Below are positions 1-11,102 of a DNA stretch of 64,000 nucleotides, piece after piece; positions within the stretch are counted from its first letter, which is position 1; every line of letters starts with the position of its first letter. The position numbers and the translations under genes are program-made. Under the pieces are notes generated by a model, which worked only from the letters and a program-made list of their open reading frames with translations, had not been told where the DNA came from and searched no databases. The stretch is from NCBI GenBank assembly GCA_022113835.1, contig JAILWY010000023.1, positions 6,758,001 to 6,822,000 on the forward strand, given 5' to 3'. The DNA comes from Atopsyche davidsoni (Eukaryota; Arthropoda; Insecta; Trichoptera; Hydrobiosidae).

Positions 1-1127
1 AGTTGTAGGTCTTATAGAGCATTCATGCAAGCCATAAATCTTGCAAACTCATGAGGCTATTGCCTTCCAACTAGCGATAAACTTCTAAGTGAAACCTCTG
101 TATAAGCTTACAAGAATAAGCTCGTACGTCCCGCTTATATGAAGGCACAATTGATTACTATCGGTATGCATCTGAGAAGGCACTGCGCTTAGAGACTTCC
201 GCCATATTTCTACATAAAATAAAATTTACAAAACTTCATACCCAATTTAATTTATATATTTTATATGCGTGTTAATCAAAACTGTCTCAGCTTCTTACTC
301 AAAAATCTGTTATCAGTAAATATGAATGAGTACCGCAAAGCATCACAACATGCATGTAAGTCTGTAAAAATGTATTACATTAACGTATTTAAATGATAAA
401 TATAATAGTTTCATAACATTATTATAAGCAGTATATAAGCAAAAATTTGTAGTTACGTGTGTGATATCTGATATTTACGCTTTTAGATAAAGTATTATAT
501 GATTTTTCTCGTGGTTTTGGCATATTAATACATATCGATCATAGATATTCATAAGTTCGTTGGCACAGAGTACAATGAATATATAGCACTGCTATCTAGT
601 CATTGATAACAGCGATATGGAGTTGACTAGAAGGGTACTAATGTAAATATGCATTGTTGCGAATACATATTTTTACGAGCACTCAGGGACATAAGAGGTA
701 CACAGCAATACAATGCTATTTGTAAATACTTGAAATTTATCTTAACTTTCATTTTATAAATATAACTATCATAAAACAACATATAGTCGAAAAAAAATTA
801 TAGTTAACGAATCAATCTTATGTATATTTTATATTAAATTTAATTAAAAATAATTTCGACTTGAGTTATTCACGCTTACTAACTGACCATTAACTTTGTT
901 GCTATAAATTCAAGGTGGATATTGTCGTCCATTATATGCTACTGCTGCTTGTCTTGTCGGCGACCTTGTTCCTTCTGGCTTCCTCACTCAATTTACCGAA
1001 ATATCTTTCACATCTTTCACTTTCATATCTTTCAAACACACCACCTTTGTACTTCTCGATCTTCCCTTTGTATCCAACCTTGAATTCATGAACCTCATAA
1101 GCGGAATACCGTATTGTATTAAGCCCT
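1..1127. other. AT-rich non-coding stretch
   Basis: No reading frame here has protein-like composition, splice context or a motif I recognise. The short open frames sit in low-complexity AT-rich sequence. Nothing else is supported. Confidence 0.6.
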
Positions 1128-1263
1128 CTATAGACGTCGTGATACAACTTGCAACCGACTTGCAATAAGCCAATAGCGTCCTAAAAAAAAAACACCATAA
1201 ATAAAGGGATGCTGTTGGGTTAATGCAAGTAGGTTGCGAGTTGTGTCGCGACGAGTGTAGAGA
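1128..1263. mobile_element. MITE-like inverted-repeat element, copy 1
   Basis: The left half carries a gatacaacttgcaaccgac motif followed by ccaatagcgtcc. The right half carries the reverse complement of the same order (gatgctgttggg, then gtaggttgcgagttgtgtcg). The halves form an imperfect palindrome around an A-rich centre (aaaaaaaacaccataaa). Three more copies lie near 7890, 10943 and 14703, so this is a dispersed non-autonomous DNA element rather than a chance hairpin. It contains no coding capacity. Ends are estimated from where the arms stop matching. Confidence 0.7.
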
Positions 1264-4200
1264 GTTTCAAACCACAAGTCCGGACCTCTATAGTCTACTA
1301 GCTGTGAAATATAATATAATGCGGAGACGATTGTGGTTATATTTACAGACGACAATGTTTCACAGAGTTCCGAAGTTCAATAGCGCAATTTTAACGATCG
1401 GCTCAATTATCGGTAAGTCCGCTACTGGCGGAGAGACTCGCGGCCGTTGCCCCACAACTATAAATATCCACGCACTTCAAGGTACGTCCACCATACTGCA
1501 CCTGCTTTCGTTTATTATTAGTGACTATTCATGTGTCACAACATGCACCGATTGTTATCTTATCATCTTTTATCCGATACCATTTAAATGCAAGTAAAAA
1601 TGTTATGAACGGATATAGATCTAATGAAATATTTTTTTTTTTTTTGCAAATGCACTGATAAATCTGAGCCAGAACTGCCAGATTATACAAAACTTTCCGT
1701 GCCATCGGGATGTTAAAATATTCTACTCTATTTTCGTAAGTCGTTTCAGTAAAGTTATTTATAATGAAAAATAATTCTACATACGTGTATCGCTATTTCC
1801 ATGCTTAATACTATTTGTATCGCTGAATAAATCAATTTTTACCAAAATATTTTTATACTTTGTTTTTCTGTTGATTCTACCTACAGATAAAATACATAGC
1901 TTTCTGAAATAAAAATACCAACTGCAGTTTTCTTTGTATTTAATTTTAGTTAAATCAATAAATACTCGTCTCTCGCTTTAAAAAAAATAAAACGCCTAAT
2001 GTGTTTGTATTTTTAAAAAATAATATTTGGAGCATTGACTGCGGAAACATCTGTGTTTGTTTTTTAAATTAGTTTTTTGAACTTACGTTAAAATATTTTA
2101 CAATCCGAATACAAGCAAGTATCAAATGTTTTCAAAAGGCCGACTATGAAAGGATTTAATACTTTAATATTCCATTCATCGTACCCACGTATTTTGTAAA
2201 CAAACTATTTAAGACTTTATCGCCGCATGACACTGCCAAGGTGACCCGTTACAGCACGGACACCAAAATAAAAATCGCACAATTTGCTAGAAAATCCATC
2301 GAAATTTCCAGAAATAGACACCGGCCTAATATTTATTATGCTAACACTATGACACTCGGTGCCTGATTCCAAGAACCGAAGAATTCCATAGCAAAATTGA
2401 GCCAATTTTTTGCTACAATATTAGCAATCAAAATGTCTACTTTGCGGTCGTTGTAGTTTGAACCTCTTATCCGAAACTGATTTTAAAAAACAATATGTAA
2501 TTATATTAGAATTAAATTAATGAGTTGATTTAAATATATTAACATGTAGACGCATTTATTTTGGAGAACTCTAATAAACCAATATAAAATGTTCAATAAT
2601 ATTCTAGTGCTATAACGGCATCGTTTCTCGTTAAAAACATCTGATTTTACGAATGTTTGATTGATGGCACTGTAAAAATATTTTTTTTATTCTTATTATT
2701 ATTAATAACCGTTTCAAATTCAAGATTTGTATATTTAGATAGTATCCACGGAGGCATGCGGTGAGAGCGTGCCCCGTGTGAAAGGCAAGCTAATAATATG
2801 CTTGTTTTTTTCGTTTAAGAGAGCAAGACTCGTCATTGTTCCTTACACGCAAATCAAACAGTGCCCTACCTCAAACCTTTTTACGAGCCAGCCTTTCATG
2901 CACTGCATGCTTCCACCTGCCAGTGCACACGCACTTTTCACAATGAGAATATATAATATTATATATTACAGCCGGGTTTCTTCGAGGGCCCGGGAGCGCG
3001 GCGCGAGGCTCGATTGGCAATCGGTAAAGGCATTTGAGTTAAAATGCGCAGCGAACAGTCATGGACGGTTTCACGAAGTGCCTTTTCCCACGCCATGCGG
3101 CCTGCTAAATATGACTGGCGCGGTATGGTGTTTACTTGTACTTAATTCAATCGAATTCGTTAAAATATATCCTGAGAAACCACCACAACTTCTTCGATCA
3201 AAAGATTGACTGTGATTTGGATATCAGAGCTCCCACACAAAACAAACACATTTTAAATATCTATTGACAATACATTCTTACGAAAATAATCAAACAAAAT
3301 CATAATATAGAAAACCAGTGAAAAAAAATTGACACCTACGAATATATACAGAATTTTTTTCTTTTATAGGTAGGCGCTTACTAAGCACTAAGCACAAAGT
3401 AGTATCTCTAAAAATATATTCATGCACTCGTTGTAGTTAGTCGATGGTGTGTAAATTTGCAAAACCACGTTTCTTGCAAGAGTGTGTTGAAGTAAATAAA
3501 CAATTTCGGTTTCTTCTCAGAATTCGAGAGGCCTCAGTGTTTACCATCCGTCAAGCTTGCGCGTTATTCCAGAATGCACGCGTACCAGGAATGCAAACAC
3601 GACGGGCCGCGAACACTTCGCCTGCAAGTGCTTGCATTGCAGCCACACCACCTCTAAGCAGGGCTGGGTGCTCCCAAATAAACAGCTGCCACGGTTTTTT
3701 TTTCAAAAATATAAAAAATCAGCATCAGCTTATTTTACTAGGTCACACTTGACTTTAAAACCACTTTAAGTTTTTTTTTTTTTAATTTTGTAAAACATTT
3801 GGGGGGAAAACTCAGCGGATTATAGTTAGAATAAAAATAATCGCTTAAATTCCATTTTTCATATTCATCTACCTTATACGAAGTAAATCTCTATATAATG
3901 AAACATTCAATAAGTTTTAACGTTAAAAATAGTTTCAAGCAATTTTCAACGAATTTTGTTGGTTGGACACTTTTATTTGGCATGGCTGTCCAACTCTGAT
4001 AATGGATTTGTCTTTCTTTTCAAGTATGGTAATTCTAGCACATTCACTCCGGCCTTATTACTCGGGAGGTTTCGCTGCCCGCCGCATCTCTAAAACGCAT
4101 GTACGTGCCATGTACAAAACACACAATAAATTCTATAGTTGAGTGAAATTCTTGAAAATATACAACCTCTAACAATGAAGACGTTTTTTGGTCGTACATA

Positions 4201-5817
4201 TTTCAAATGAAAAATATTGCAATATACCAGCTACATTGTCCATATACGTACATGTACATTAGTATTTTTTATAGGTTTTTTATTTGGGGTTGTATTGAAT
4301 ACCTAAAATACTAAGGTAATGAATTATCTTATATAGTCGAGGCTAAGTGACTATTTTTCTATAGTCAATGAAATTTTTTAACTGGGTATTTTTAGGTAAA
4401 TATTAAAAAAATATATATTCCCACTGTTTCAGTTAATAAAAATAATAATGCAAGGTTTTGCACATAAATTTAATAATCAGTGCATTTAATTATTTTGTAA
4501 GTTTTATTGTACTCAACACAATTTAAAAACAATAATAATGATTATTGTATTATAGAATTTGAGGAGGGGCAAAAGCAAAAAAAACTTTATTTTACTCCAT
4601 GTTTACCCGAAAATTAAATATTACTAAATCATACAACTAAATTGTAAAATATATTATTAGCGTAGAGTTTTGTTGCTTATTTGTGCATCAATATTAAACT
4701 TAACATAATTCGAATAGTAAGATTATATAACATTACATATAAAATATCTAAAAGAATAATAAGCCTACACTATCAACAGGTAACAAATATTCAACAGGTA
4801 GGTAATCATAAAAATAAAAAACCAGACAACACTGTATTCTCAGTTATCATGTTTGATCACTACGAGCACCAAGCCTTGGCATTGGCAGTGAATTCGTCGG
4901 CATAATTAACTAAGACGACTTATTTAAATATTTATCCCGTCTAATAATAAAACCGGAGTTTACAGTTTTGGTAAAATAAACACACGATTGAGCTCATTAT
5001 AGAAGTTGTTTTTCTTTTTCTGCAGACTACATAAATACTTAAGTGTGCTGGTTTTTTTTATTGGTTGCGCGTTTAAATATTAATACATAAACTCTTTCAT
5101 TTGATTCGCTGGACATTTTATTATACACAAATATCACAGGCGGATAAAAAATTGCTTTCCTCAGAATTTATAATATATACAGAAATATATTTATTTTGGA
5201 ATTGTGTCAACATAAAAGTTTTTTTATTAAAACTATTTTTATTTTATTTCAGAAAATTTTTACTCACAGGTTACTTTTATGGTATCTATATTATTTAAAC
5301 TGTGAATAACCACATATGTGTTATTATCTGCAAATCCTATTGACGCACTGGAATTCGATGCTATTATAAATTGATAAAGTTTATACTTGTGTGATTTGAT
5401 AAACGGACATTCATCTATGAAATACTGCAAGATATTTCTTAGTATCGCCACTTGTATTGATTAATTTAATTACTTTAACGCTCGTGTACGCCAATGACAC
5501 AATGTTATTATTTTTTCAAGAATATAAAACATTATTCATCTTAATAATGCTCAGGTTGATGTATGTGTCTCGTGGAACATTTATCATGAAAACAGTGAAT
5601 AAACAGTGATTGTGTGTTAACATCCACTCTTACAAAAATTAAAGTATTTTTTTTCCTCACAATCTGTCATTTTTCGTATTTGTTTATGTACATAAAATAA
5701 TAGATTATCTTTAATAAAGCGCAGTTTCAGATTAAGATTCACACCAGTCACTGGCATTGGATTTCATTTTCATTTCCAAAGATTATTGATTGTTTTTTAT
5801 TTTTTTATGAAACAAAA
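1264..5817. other. Non-coding, AT-rich stretch with one GC-rich patch
   Basis: I see no supported gene. A GC-rich patch at about 2970-3060 stands out. It begins after an acceptor-like ttacag and reaches a donor-like gtaaag, which would bound a 52-nt segment (2972-3023), but nothing shows that it is used. A second less AT-rich patch lies at 3540-3700. The rest is AT-rich with homopolymer T and A runs. Confidence 0.5.
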
Positions 5818-6187
5818 ATTTCAATAATAACAAGCTTCATAATAGTTAAATAAATTAAAAATATCACAAAAAATATGTCATTAAAAAATATGTGTATAAG
5901 AGTAAAAGTTGTCTTCTACCAAATTGAAGAGTTTTTTAGCCAAATGCATCAATTTCGGATGGAGTTTTTTGTAGGGATGGAACAACGACTCGAGTATTAT
6001 CGATTTCAATAATAACAAGCTACATAATAGTTAAATAAATTAAAAATATCACAAAAAATATGTCATTATAAAATATTTGTATAAGAGTAAAAGTTGTCTT
6101 CTACCAAATTTAAGAGTGTGTTAGCCAAATGCATCAATTTCGGATGGAGTTTTTTGTAGAGACGGAACAACGACTCGAGTATTATCG
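5818..6187. repeat. Two-copy tandem duplication, 185-bp unit
   Basis: Copy 1 (5818-6002) and copy 2 (6003-6187) abut head to tail. By eye they differ at eight positions with no indels, about 96% identity. Each begins atttcaataataacaagc and ends cgactcgagtattatcg. No open frame spans the unit. It may be a fragment of a satellite family or a recent local duplication; one dimer cannot distinguish the two. Confidence 0.93.
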
Positions 6188-7161
6188 ATTAAAAATCAAA
6201 ACAAGGCTTATTATTGCATCTATAATTGCATTGTATTGAGCAAAATGTTTGTAGGGAGTTGCGGTAGTTTATTCGATATCCCTAGCAAACCACAGGCCAT
6301 TCTCCGCAGCTTCTCGTATTGACTCGGATCGCTTACGGCAACAGAGATGTCACCACACCATCACCCGCTGACACCTTTATTACTGTATTACCTGTTTAAC
6401 AAATATCTATAGCAAATAATTAATAAGATAAAATAGTCTAAAGTAAAGATAAACCTGCCTGTCTCTCGAGACGTTAGGAACGTGCATTAGTTTTCCCTGG
6501 AAATATTATAAGTACAGCTGTCGTGGAAGACCCGAGTTGAAGACGCAGGTGCAGATAAATAATTTAATTCTGAGGGTTTACAAATCTATCGAAGAATCTT
6601 ACAAAGTCATACAGCTCTTTTACATCTTCCCTCCTAATATACGCAACCAAATAAGTAATGAAAACTAAATTATCCCAGCAGTGCGAAATCAATGTAAGTC
6701 AATTAATTTAATTTCAAATATTTATATGTATTTGCAAATCTATGCTTTTTTTATTACTTTCATGCGAGTGACGACAGGTTTTATCTAGATTTTATGATTG
6801 TATTCGCAGAAAACTAGGTGCCTTTGATGTAGTATACTACGCACTGACTCCATGTGCACGTGTATGTCGTAAGAGATAGTGGTTAGGTATTTAGTAGAAT
6901 CACCTGAGGATGACTCAGACGTGTTGCTGATATAAACTATTTTATGCGCTCAAAACCATTAGAATATATAATTATAACAAGTACTTGTAACAAAAAAATT
7001 ACATGGTATATTTAAGCAGACATTAAAATCTTAATTTTTTCAATAATCTCAGTTTTACTAACAAAAGAGACGTTTATTTATTTATCCAAAAGATACTGAA
7101 ATACAGAATAACCTTAAGAAATTCAATATTTTTGACAGAGAGTACTTGGTGGAATTCCATT
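6188..7161. other. Non-coding stretch
   Basis: No gene or RNA feature is supported. The far right (about 7135-7161, gagtacttggtggaattccatt) resembles sequence at 40845-40865 and probably belongs to the hairpin element that follows. Confidence 0.5.
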
Positions 7162-7319
7162 GTAATATTTTTGAATAAAATACTTGAGGGATTTTCCACA
7201 TTTTTGTTTTTATTATCAAACAGAGTTTGATAATGCCAACGTGAAAGGTTGGCGAAACCGGTCACTAATAAAAACAAAATTGTGGAAAATCACTCAAGTA
7301 TTTTATTCAAAAATATTAC
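7162..7319. mobile_element. Hairpin MITE with 54-bp inverted arms
   Basis: The left arm (7162-7215) and right arm (7266-7319) are reverse complements with only two mismatches over 54 bases, separated by a 50-base loop. The loop holds the words ccaacgtgaaaggttgg and cgaaaccggtc. Related words recur at 18768-18850, 36573-36672 and 40842-40960, pointing to a family of non-autonomous hairpin elements. The true element ends may lie beyond the arms. No coding content. Confidence 0.85.
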
Positions 7320-7889
7320 AGAATAACCCTCTTAACTTTACTATTTTGTATATGTGCCTATTTGAAGTATTTAAAAAAAAATTGTGTAAATTATTTAGCA
7401 ATCCTAAATAGTCGTAGGTATATATTATTAATACTAGTTGGAAGTTGCACGTTTTAAAAAAACTCTGGTGTCCATTATGCAACATTGAAGGTTTTACATA
7501 TTTACTTGTATATATTAAATAATTAAGTGTTATAAATCCCACACTGCGAGTCCCGGTCGACGTTATTTGAATACACGAGTCTCTGATTGACTCAGCGACT
7601 CGGCGAGCGACCCACGAGGCGAGAAACTCGACACGGGCGAGTCCATCCTGGAGGATCACCTTCGCGCGGAGGACCTCGCTCATGCTGGGGAGAGGACTTT
7701 TCATTCACTTTTAAGGCTACATTCAACCAATCAAAAGCAGGCACTAAGCCGCAGCGAAAACACCATTTTATGCGCTTTTTTTTAAATTGAATCGGAGATT
7801 GTTAAAAAATATTTTTTTTTAACTTTTTGAAATGTCACAGAAAAATGAATTGATGAATTGAAGTGATGAATGAAAAAGCTTATTTCATT
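7320..7889. other. Non-coding stretch with GC-rich island at 7545-7690
   Basis: A GC-rich segment (about 7545-7690) interrupts AT-rich DNA and is open in several frames on both strands. It could be an exon or a regulatory island, but no frame is bounded by convincing splice sites and no protein family is recognisable, so I do not call a gene. Confidence 0.4.
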
Positions 7890-8022
7890 CTACACACCTC
7901 GTGACACAACTACAACCAACTTGCAATTGGCCAAAGCGTCCTCTTTTGTGTTGTTTGCTTAGGAAAAAGGACGCTATTGGCTAATAACAAGTAGATTGAA
8001 AGTTGTGTCGCTGCGTGTGTAG
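7890..8022. mobile_element. MITE-like inverted-repeat element, copy 2
   Basis: Same family as copy 1. It starts ctacacacctcgtgacacaac and ends gttgtgtcgctgcgtgtgtag, whose reverse complement matches the start closely. The inner words (ccaaagcgtcc and ggacgctattgg) pair with each other. The termini are clear in this copy, giving an element of about 133 bp. Confidence 0.75.
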
Positions 8023-10942
8023 CCTGCTGTTTTTATATTGTATGCAATATTATCACATAGTATTTGATTCGTTAATGTTTTTTTACAAAAAAACAATTTA
8101 TTATTTTGAAACATGTATATATAATAACAATTATTTGTATCGTATTACACAGCAAAAACATTGCTGGGAATATTTCGTATCCGTTCCGCAAGAGATATCC
8201 GATCCTACACTAAGAAATTCCACTCTCGTGGAATCTCGTGAAATAAATAAACAAGTTAATAACGTAAAGATTGGCAAAATTTAATAACAATTATTTGCAA
8301 TAACTGATTCGTTGAAATATTTGAATCGATGAATAATCAAATAACTTAACTAATTCAATAACAATTGTGGTGCTGGCGTCAATATTTCAAATCTTGCATA
8401 TTTTATTATTAATTTGTTCAAAAATAGTATTTGTACCATCTTATAAAATTTTAATCCAAAGACATGCACTCTATCATCGATAAGTTTAATTTAATAGCTA
8501 TATCTTATATACTCATATAACCAATATGTAAAAGATAGTTATCTTTTGATGTGTTTGAAATAACTATCAACACAATCAATAAGAAACAGAGAAGACACTA
8601 GTTAGGAACTATCCACCCACATAAATTATATTCTCGTCCACAATTGAAACAATGATTTGAATCCAAAATGCTGCCAACAGAAACATTTCTTGATTGACAC
8701 AGCGACACTTTTAAGATCACGTCCTCAAGTATACATAAATATATCTACGCAGTTATGACAGTAGCTACGAATATAGATATGTTTTTATATATAAAAGGGC
8801 CTTTTAACGAAAAATCTGTAAATCGTGTATATCAAGCTATATATAATTGTTTAACCAAAAAATCATCTTGGATTGCTCTACTGTTGAAACAATCCGAAGC
8901 ACTTGGTGATCTTTATAGCCAAGGCTTTGGGTATCTACTGGTAAAGCGATTTATTTATTCCCGCGAATGCAGCGAGGTAGTTCGTTCGGATCATGCACCA
9001 AGACCCGGGGTGAAGACGTGACCAATCATGGTTCCACGCCACACAATGTTACCAGACTGAGAAACTGCCAGATAATTGGCTAATAAATAAAGCGGCAGAT
9101 ATTCCAGACCATTTATCAATTAAAAGATAAATGTCTGCCACTTAGATTATGCCTACAAATTAAAAATAAATAAAATAAATTGATTCGTTTCAATGGAACA
9201 TTTATATGAAACAACTTTGTTACGACGGCGCAATTCAATTAAGAGTCAAGATAAAATAATATACGTCACAAAATATCGTTATGCTTACAATGTTTTTTGA
9301 GGAAATCTTTTAATTTAATGTTAATAAAAGCATCCTACAGATCAAATTGTTTATTCTTCAAATTAAGTTCACACCTGTGGTAACTGTGAACTGCCGTAAC
9401 CTCACGTTTTATCCGTCAACTCGGGTTCACAACATCTCTGTTCGCTAAGGTTAAGTTAGTTAAAGTCAGTCACGGCTATGCGAGTCTACTAACACGCCGG
9501 CGGAAGAGTAAAATGCTTAACGTCTGCATTAAAGTGTTTCAATGCCCGTAATTAAGCTGCCATTGTGAAGACCCCCGCATGTCATTAAATAGAAATGGCA
9601 AACGCTTCGAGATGCTCAAATAACAAACCTACAATTTCATAGAACTGTTAAAATGGCATTGCGTCGCGTGTCTAAAAATTTACTATTTTATTGAAAACCT
9701 GTTAAAATTAAACGAAAACCAAATTAATTTTCATCGATCAAAAATAAAAATATTATAACGATTAACACTAGCTTAAAATTATTGATTCATATGTATTCAA
9801 GGCATTGAATGAGTGGCAGCATGAATGAAAACAGGTACGGCATAAATTACACCCCTTGGCACTGCAATGCGATAAATTAGAACGTCGTATGAAGCAATAT
9901 GTACTGAAAAAATTTGCACGTGGAAGTGTATTGTTTACCCTTCAGCTGACATCTGTCGTGTGACTTGAATCGGAATTTATTAACGCTCACACAACACTAG
10001 CATATGACTAGAGCAAACGACAAATCGGAGTTTAAAATTATATAATGGAGACTCATCCACTACAAAAAAAAACAATGTCGGTATAAAAAAATGCATGCAT
10101 CCTGCTACGAAAACATGGATATGTAATATCAATTGATGGATGAATATACTATTGTATTCACTGAATCCTTACATTTGCAAACTTAACGCACTTATAATCA
10201 CCACCATAGAATATAGAGTACCACAGGCCACAGTACTGTCGACACTGACCATCTCCCGGCTGGTCACTTCTAGTATATTGATCTACGCGGTATTTCTTAA
10301 AGACAAGCGGTGCCAACAGCATTGTATGTTTCCCTCTCTAAGAGAAAGAAGATGATTAATATTTGGCACAGGATTTTGCATTCAAACGTGCTAAGATGTC
10401 TTTCATCAGATTCATCACCCCCAAGCAGTGTTCAATATACAATATATATTGACATTCAATCCATATAAATATAAACACATCAATACACAGTCTTAAGAAT
10501 TTTTACACATCACTGGAAAATACCACTTTCTAGTACCTGAAAATTTTAATTATTTAAAATGATAAAAATATAATATAATTAATCACTATTATGCATGTAT
10601 CTGGCAGGGAAGTCTACGTGTAATGTTTGCCAAATCGGTTTTTAAGACTATTTGATTGACAGATAAGCACTGAATGCATTTTCAACAGATTAATTTGCAG
10701 AAAGTATGAAGAGATATGATGAAATTACGGCAACTATTTTACAGCAAGTAAACAAGAGTAAAAGTCAAATATTAACGGCGAATGTTGAACGGATTGCGCC
10801 AAGTAATTTCAGCCAAGTAATTCATTATAAGACACTCTCTAAATATATCATTTAAATGTAAAAAAAACACACTAAAAATAAACTATTTGCAATTATGAGA
10901 GGAAGTCATCAATAACATGCAGATAAATGAAATTCGTAGCAG
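8023..10942. other. Non-coding stretch
   Basis: AT-rich with short open frames (for example 8755-9021 and 10140-10355), none bearing a recognisable domain. The frame near 10200 contains a V-P-Q-A-T-V-L stretch faintly like a reverse-transcriptase motif, too little to call. Nothing else is supported. Confidence 0.45.
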
Positions 10943-11102
10943 TTATATATTCGCGACACAACTTGCAACCGATTTGTTATTTGACAATAGCGTGCTCTTT
11001 TGCCTTGTTTACTTACACAAAACCATAAAAAAAGCACAAAAATTAAAGGGACGCTATTGTCTGATGGGAAATCGGCTGCAAGTAGTGTTGCTGCGTGTAT
11101 AG
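10943..11102. mobile_element. MITE-like inverted-repeat element, copy 3
   Basis: The left part reads cgcgacacaacttgcaaccg and the right part aatcggctgcaagtagtgtt, near reverse complements. The interior has gttgtttac, an A-rich accataaaaaaag and gggacgctattg, as in the other copies. About 160 bp. It supplies the intact layout against which the interrupted copy 4 can be read. Confidence 0.75.

Noticed and set aside
10140..10355. Open frame with V-P-Q-A-T-V-L resembling a reverse-transcriptase motif
   Set aside because: Only about seven residues resemble the motif; neighbouring RT blocks are absent.
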